NCBI GenBank assembly: GCA_019634165.1
Contig: JAHQVT010000006.1
Span: 620,001-684,000 of the forward strand
DNA: 64,000 bases
Source: Rhodospirillales bacterium
GTDB lineage: Bacteria; Pseudomonadota; Alphaproteobacteria; Rhodospirillales; Thalassospiraceae
Reading direction: 5' to 3'
The notes beneath the pieces were generated by a model. The model saw only the letters and a program-made list of their open reading frames with translations. It was not told where the DNA came from and did not search any database. Both the position numbers and the translations under genes were made by a program. Position 1 is the first letter of the stretch; each line of letters starts with the position of its first letter. Below, in pieces: positions 58,039 through 64,000 of this stretch.

Positions 58039-58899
58039 TTATTTCTCGTCGAACATATCCAGACGAACCGGGTTGGCTTTCGCCACTTTGTCCAGCGCCA
58101 TCAGGACCGAAAGAACTTCGGGTAACTTGTTCAGCGGAATTTGGTTCGGGCCATCGCTGATGGCCTTTGCCGGGTTATCGTGGGTTTCGATAAACAGTGC
58201 TGCGATACCAACCGAAACGGCCGCACGGGCCAAAACAGGCGCGAATTCGCGCTGACCACCTGATGAGGTGCCCTGCCCGCCTGGCTGTTGAACCGAATGG
58301 GTTGCATCAAAGACAACTGGATAGCCCTGACGGGCCATGGTGGGAAGTCCGCGGAAGTCTGTAACAAGCGTGTTATAGCCAAAGCTGGTTCCACGGTCAC
58401 AGAGCATAATATTTTGATTGCCGGTTGCCGCAAGATTATCAGCAACATTGGCCATGTCCCAAGGGGCAAGGAACTGCCCCTTTTTAACATTAACCACACG
58501 TCCGGTATTGCCGGCTGCCTGTAACAAATCCGCCTGACGGCACAGGAATGCCGGGATCTGCAGGATATCGGCAACTTCGGCAACAGCCGCACATTGATCA
58601 GGCAAATGCACGTCGGTCACAATCGGAAGGCCAGTTGCGGCTTTGACTTCGGCAAGGATATCAAGACCCTCGACCAGACCAACACCACGTTTGGACGTCG
58701 CGCTGGTGCGGTTAGCCTTATCAAACGAGCTTTTATATACCAGACCGATGCCAAGCCCTTCGGAAAGTTCTTTCAGCGCAGCAGCCATTTCAAGGGCATG
58801 CTGGCGGCTTTCGATCGCACAAGGTCCGGCCAAAACGGCAAAAGGCTTGTCATTGGCGATTTCAATATTGCCGACTTTGACAGTTTTAATTTCGGTCAT
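58039..58899 (-). CDS. kdsA: 3-deoxy-8-phosphooctulonate synthase
   Basis: Condenses phosphoenolpyruvate with arabinose 5-phosphate to give KDO 8-phosphate for lipopolysaccharide. The 286 residues include KSSFDKANRTS near 56-66, DVHLPDQC, LCRQADLL, NVKKGQFLAPWDM and ETHDNPAKAISDGPNQIPL. The motif AGPCAIES puts C27 at the position that is asparagine in E. coli, so this belongs to the metal-dependent class. It follows pyrG after 57 bases. Confidence 0.96.
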   Translation of the reverse strand: MTEIKTVKVGNIEIANDKPFAVLAGPCAIESRQHALEMAAALKELSEGLGIGLVYKSSFDKANRTSATSKRGVGLVEGLDILAEVKAATGLPIVTDVHLPDQCAAVAEVADILQIPAFLCRQADLLQAAGNTGRVVNVKKGQFLAPWDMANVADNLAATGNQNIMLCDRGTSFGYNTLVTDFRGLPTMARQGYPVVFDATHSVQQPGGQGTSSGGQREFAPVLARAAVSVGIAALFIETHDNPAKAISDGPNQIPLNKLPEVLSVLMALDKVAKANPVRLDMFDEK

Positions 58900-58956
58900 T
58901 TCAATGACTTTCTCTCAGGCATTCAGGCATATATGCAGCTTAGGGCTGCCGGTCGA

Positions 58957-60594
<1,638 letters not shown>

Positions 60595-60663
60595 TCATCT
60601 CAAAGCACAAAGCCTCGGTTCAATGCCATTTAGTGCATCACGAACCGGGAAATACAACAATCA

Positions 60664-60691
60664 AAAATTGAGGCGGCTCGTTTGCCGCCTC
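60664..60691 (-). terminator. Terminator after secG
   Basis: On the minus strand GAGGCGGC and GCCGCCTC pair as an 8-bp stem with a six-base loop, followed by AATTTTTG. It is 20 bases past the secG stop. Confidence 0.85.
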
Positions 60692-60710
60692 TGGTCATCG
60701 GTTATTTTGT

Positions 60711-61049
60711 TTAGCGGGTCGGAGCCGCGGGCCCGGTATCCTCAGCGGGTTCTGTAACCGCTGGGGCCGAAGCCGGAGCCTGTTCCAAGATGGAAGTTGG
60801 CGAGGTATTACTGTTGGACTGCAGGGCCAGAATGATGCTGGTGATCATAAATGCACCTGCCAGAATCGCAGTAGTACGGGTCAGCAGGTTCGCAGCGCCG
60901 CGTGAACTCATCACGCCGAAGCCACCGCCGCCTCCGCCGCCACTATTACCGCCGATACCAAGCCCTCCGCCCTCGCTGCGCTGTACGAGAATGACGGCGA
61001 TCAAGCCAAGCGCAAGAAGAAGATGGATTACCAGAATGACTGTTTGCAT
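60711..61049 (-). CDS. secG: Preprotein translocase subunit SecG
   Basis: Two-helix subunit of the SecYEG channel. The 112 residues hold helix 1 (TVILVIHLLLALGLIAVILV), the conserved loop RSEGGGLGIGGNSGGGGGGGFG, helix 2 near 55-72 and an Ala/Pro-rich C-tail, all typical of alphaproteobacterial SecG. It lies between tpiA (98 bases upstream) and pyrG, with a terminator after it. Confidence 0.95.
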   Translation of the reverse strand: MQTVILVIHLLLALGLIAVILVQRSEGGGLGIGGNSGGGGGGGFGVMSSRGAANLLTRTTAILAGAFMITSIILALQSNSNTSPTSILEQAPASAPAVTEPAEDTGPAAPTR

Positions 61050-61147
61050 GGTGTCGAAACTCTTGTCCTAATCTTCCGATCCAAACGCAATTGGGCCCGG
61101 ATCGGGCATAAATTTGATGCGTATTTAACGCGTTTTATGGCTGTTGG

Positions 61148-61903
61148 CTAGGCGCAAGTTTCAATAATTTTCCAAAAATCATCTACCTTGAGGCTGGCCC
61201 CACCAACAAGCGCGCCATCAACATCGACAACAGCAAGCAATTCTGCCGCGTTTGACGGTTTGACCGAACCACCATAAAGAATTCTGAATTCGTTGCCATC
61301 TTCAAAACGTTTAACGAGTTCAGCACGGATCGCAGCGTGAACTTCGGCAACTTCGGCAACACTTGCAGTACGACCTGTTCCAATCGCCCAAACCGGCTCA
61401 TAGGCAATCACGGTATTCTTTGCGCTCGCACCATCAGGAACCGAAACAGCCACCTGCCCGTTCACCACCGAAAGCGTCGCACCAAGATCGCGTTCCTGTT
61501 CGGTTTCGCCAACACAAACAACTGCAATCAATCCGGCATCATGGGCGGCAATCGCCTTTTGACGGATCACGGTTGAACTTTCGCCGTGATCGGCACGGCG
61601 TTCTGAATGACCGACCAAAACGTAGCTGGCCCCAACATCAGCCAACATCGCAGCAGCAATATCACCAGTATGGGCGCCAGATGTTGCCGCATGGCAATCC
61701 TGACCACCCACCGCAACAGGACTGTTGTGGGTCGTGCCAACGACCTCAGAAAGCAAAGTTGCCGGCGGACAAACCAGCACATCACAATCAAGTGACCCTT
61801 TTTCCGCTGCCTTTGCAGCAAGTGCCGATGCCAGTACAAGACCATCTGCACGCAAACAGTTCATTTTCCAGTTTCCGGCAATCAGGGGACGGCGTTGGGT
61901 CAT
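61148..61903 (-). CDS. tpiA: Triosephosphate isomerase
   Basis: Interconverts dihydroxyacetone phosphate and glyceraldehyde 3-phosphate. The 251-residue TIM barrel shows N11 and K13 in AGNWKMN, the electrophilic histidine in VLVGHSERR, and the base glutamate in [28 protein letters not shown] closes the phosphate site. I start at ATG 61903, with GAGG 9 bases upstream; an ATG at 61918 overlaps that ribosome site. Confidence 0.97.
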   Translation of the reverse strand: MTQRRPLIAGNWKMNCLRADGLVLASALAAKAAEKGSLDCDVLVCPPATLLSEVVGTTHNSPVAVGGQDCHAATSGAHTGDIAAAMLADVGASYVLVGHSERRADHGESSTVIRQKAIAAHDAGLIAVVCVGETEQERDLGATLSVVNGQVAVSVPDGASAKNTVIAYEPVWAIGTGRTASVAEVAEVHAAIRAELVKRFEDGNEFRILYGGSVKPSNAAELLAVVDVDGALVGGASLKVDDFWKIIETCA

Positions 61904-62235
61904 TGAAGGATACCTCATGCTGGTCAGGTTCAGATATTTTTCATTTATAACAAGACTATAACCGAAAAATAAACCCGGTTACGAATTGTTACAAGATCAG
62001 GTTCGACGCGGGTTTTAGCACGACAGAACCCTTGGGCCAAGTACTGGAAACCACGCGTTCGTGCATTTCCTGTAACCTTGTGATGATCTTCGATGCAATC
62101 GGCTGTTGCCGCTGTTACTTCTCGCCATTAAGATGCCCCGCAATTTCGTCGGGCTTTATTGGCCTTAGACGGACATAATTAAAAGCTGTCGATACATTAT
62201 ATCGACACCAAACCACGAATTGTTAGGCTTATCAT
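61904..62235. other. Divergent promoter region between tpiA and ppiD
   Basis: About 330 bases. On the tpiA side there are inverted repeats AACCG-N11-CGGTT (61951-61981), and on the ppiD side a perfect palindrome at 62187-62207. No gene or RNA is recognised. The 62120-62160 part is GC-richer without structure I can name. Confidence 0.5.
62187..62207. promoter_or_regulatory. Perfect palindrome upstream of ppiD
   Basis: TGTCGATA, CATTA, TATCGACA: perfect 8-bp arms and a five-base centre, 28 bases before the ppiD ATG. It could be an operator over the promoter or a hairpin in the leader. No T-run. Confidence 0.5.
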
Positions 62236-64000
62236 ATGCTTGCTGGCATTCGCACATTTTCGAAATCAATCTTTGCCAAAATCATCTTTGGCGTGATTGC
62301 ACTGAGCTTCGTGATCTGGGGCCTGAACGCGTCGATGCTAAACCTTGGCACCTCACGCGAAGTTGCCGAAATCGGCAGCCAAAAAGTTACCCCGGTCGAA
62401 CTGGACCGCGCCTTTCAGCGCAGCGTGCAGAATATGCGAAATGTATTCGGTCCCAGTTTCAACCAGCAGCAGGCCGTACAGATGGGTCTTCTGAACAATA
62501 CGGTGCAGTCGCTCGTATCTCAGAAAGTTCTGCGTGAAGATGCCAAGAATATGGGCATTGGGATCAGCGACGATAAAGTGCGCGATACGATCTTTGCGTC
62601 TGACAACTTCAAAGACCCAACCACCGGCCAGTTCAGCCGTGATCGTTTCCTTCAGTCGCTGTACCAAGCGGGCTACACCGAACAAGAATTCATTGAAGGT
62701 GTCCGCGGCGACATGATGAGCCAGCAGGTTGTTGGCAGCCTGACGGGCACAGCCAGCGTTCCGGAATTGATGGCAAAACAGATTGTCGCGTACCGTAATG
62801 AACAGCGCAGCGGTTCGTTCTTTACGCTTAACGGTGCAGAGTTTGACAATATTGCCGCTGCTGATGATGCGACCCTTCGTAAATATCACGAAGATAACGC
62901 ACCACAGTTCACAGCACCTGAAAGCCGCGATGTCACGCTGGCAACCTTAAGTGCGGCTGATCTGATCAACACAGTAAGCGTCACTGAAGAAGAAATTGCT
63001 GAGTCCTATAAACAGCGTGAAGCAGAATTCCAGACGCCGGAAAAACGTACTGTTGAGCAAATCCTGTTTGCACCGGGTGCGGAGCAATCTGCGCGCGAAG
63101 CCTATAATAGACTGCAGGAAGGCGCAGACTTCATGGCCGTTGCCAAGGAAGCAGGCATGGATGAAACGCTGGTCAAACTTGGTGAGTTTACCGCCAATGA
63201 CATTCTGCCTGATCTGAGCGCGGCGACCTTTGCCCTGCCAGAAGGCGGTGTATCCGAGCCCGTTGAAACAGCACTTGGCTGGCACATCGTGCGCGTACCT
63301 TCGATCACCGAAGGCACCACCCAAACCCTTGCCGACGTTCGCGATGTTATTGTCGATGGCCTGAAACAGTTCAAAGCAGAAGATGCCATCTATGATCTTG
63401 CGGCAAACTTTGACGAAGAACTGGGCGCAGGCACCCCGATTGAAGACGCAGCACGCGACGTTGGTGCAAAGACTTATAAGCTTGGCGGTATCGTTCGCGG
63501 CGAAGGTCTAGGCAACGAAGCCGTCGATGGTGCGGATGAAATCAATGCCAAGATTTTCGAGCTGGAAAACGGCGAAGAAAGCTTCCTTGAAGAAACCGCC
63601 GGTGGCACCCGTTTTGTGGTTCGGGTTGAAAACGTAACCCCATCGGCACTGCGCCCGTTCGAAGATGTGCGTGAAAACGTCATCACAGCATGGATCGCAG
63701 ACGAGCGTCAGAAACAGATGCTTGCCAAGGCAGAAGAACTGGCTGGCAAAATCAACACCATGGGTACTGCTATCAACACCCTTGCCACCCAAGACGGTGC
63801 AACTGTTCGCACAAGTGGATTGACCAAACGCACCGGTCAGGGTCTTGGTGATGATGTAAACCCGGCTGTTGCAGCCGCCCTCTTCACCCTTGAAGATGGC
63901 AAAGCCAAAGCAGTCCAGACTGGCGACAGTGTAATTGTGGTAAAACTTGATGACGTCAAAGCTGCCAACATCGCAACTGCGGATGCGGCACCGGTAAATG
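62236..64000 (+). CDS. ppiD: Peptidylprolyl isomerase PpiD-like (SurA N-terminal and PPIC domains), cut by window end
   Basis: Inner-membrane-anchored periplasmic folding factor. The visible 588 codons have a short cytoplasmic N-terminus, one membrane helix at about 13-33 (IFAKIIFGVIALSFVIWGL), a SurA-type helical chaperone domain to about 160, and a parvulin (PPIC) rotamase domain at about 270-355 (RTVEQILF ... LGWHIVRV). The frame is open to the last base, so the C-terminus lies outside; family length is about 630. tpiA-ppiD-trpE is a usual alphaproteobacterial order. Parvulin activity in PpiD is often weak. Confidence 0.93.
   Translation, partial: MLAGIRTFSKSIFAKIIFGVIALSFVIWGLNASMLNLGTSREVAEIGSQKVTPVELDRAFQRSVQNMRNVFGPSFNQQQAVQMGLLNNTVQSLVSQKVLREDAKNMGIGISDDKVRDTIFASDNFKDPTTGQFSRDRFLQSLYQAGYTEQEFIEGVRGDMMSQQVVGSLTGTASVPELMAKQIVAYRNEQRSGSFFTLNGAEFDNIAAADDATLRKYHEDNAPQFTAPESRDVTLATLSAADLINTVSVTEEEIAESYKQREAEFQTPEKRTVEQILFAPGAEQSAREAYNRLQEGADFMAVAKEAGMDETLVKLGEFTANDILPDLSAATFALPEGGVSEPVETALGWHIVRVPSITEGTTQTLADVRDVIVDGLKQFKAEDAIYDLAANFDEELGAGTPIEDAARDVGAKTYKLGGIVRGEGLGNEAVDGADEINAKIFELENGEESFLEETAGGTRFVVRVENVTPSALRPFEDVRENVITAWIADERQKQMLAKAEELAGKINTMGTAINTLATQDGATVRTSGLTKRTGQGLGDDVNPAVAAALFTLEDGKAKAVQTGDSVIVVKLDDVKAANIATADAAPVN

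Overview
The window is a 64 kb piece of an alphaproteobacterial chromosome, most likely from the Rhodospirillales (Thalassospira- or Terasakiella-like; the genus is my guess). Reasons: the rpoZ-rsh-DUF2062-pdxJ-acpS-lepB-rnc-era-recO block, pyruvate dehydrogenase E1 beta with its own lipoyl domain, the eno-ftsB-pdhABC-lpd-lipA-coq10 order, a bactofilin/M23 pair, a DUF1127 protein and a perfect CtrA box. Nearly everything is core metabolism or housekeeping. I see no insertion sequence, prophage, CRISPR array, tRNA or rRNA, and no obvious foreign block.

Layout. 1-4.8 kb: a LivH permease, a small DUF6898-like gene and a valine-degradation operon (isobutyryl-CoA dehydrogenase-like, 3-hydroxyisobutyryl-CoA hydrolase, 3-hydroxyisobutyrate dehydrogenase). 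5-9.6 kb: metY, a DeoR regulator with an MFS transporter, and hemB. 9.6-18.1 kb: a HAD phosphatase, a DUF1127 mini-gene, malonyl-CoA synthetase, ornithine/lysine decarboxylase divergent from an aldehyde dehydrogenase, threonine ammonia-lyase and a flavin reductase. 18.4-24.5 kb: motAB, bpt, and a TRAP transporter whose binding-protein gene converges on its two membrane genes. 24.7-36 kb (minus strand): parC, recO, two tiny membrane proteins, era, rnc, lepB, acpS, pdxJ, a DUF2062 protein, rsh, rpoZ and folK; many of these overlap by a few bases and look translationally coupled. 36-47 kb: a NYN-domain protein, family-5-type uracil-DNA glycosylase, recQ, glutathione peroxidase, a molybdopterin oxidoreductase, smpB, dapA, a soluble lytic transglycosylase, a haloacid dehalogenase, and a bactofilin/M23 peptidase pair. 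47-58 kb: pgpA, a CinA C-terminal protein, then coq10, lipA, lpd, pdhC, pdhB, pdhA, ftsB and eno on the minus strand. 58-64 kb: kdsA, pyrG, secG, tpiA and the 5' part of ppiD.

How it works together. The pdh-lpd-lipA group holds the pyruvate dehydrogenase complex and the lipoyl synthase that makes its cofactor, next to enolase. The valine operon, LivH, metY, dapA and threonine ammonia-lyase cover amino-acid uptake and turnover. The lepB-rnc-era-recO-rsh block joins secretion, RNA processing, ribosome assembly and the stringent response.

The observation I rate highest is a 22-bp palindrome, ATTYGGTA-N6-YACCGAAW, in front of three operons: valine degradation, the aldehyde dehydrogenase (overlapping a good -10 box) and pdhA. 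It suggests an unnamed carbon-metabolism regulon. Other points: a structured leader upstream of threonine ammonia-lyase, a CtrA box before the cell-shape genes, and a 52-codon DUF1127 gene that simple length cut-offs miss. I did not find a wholly new multi-gene system.
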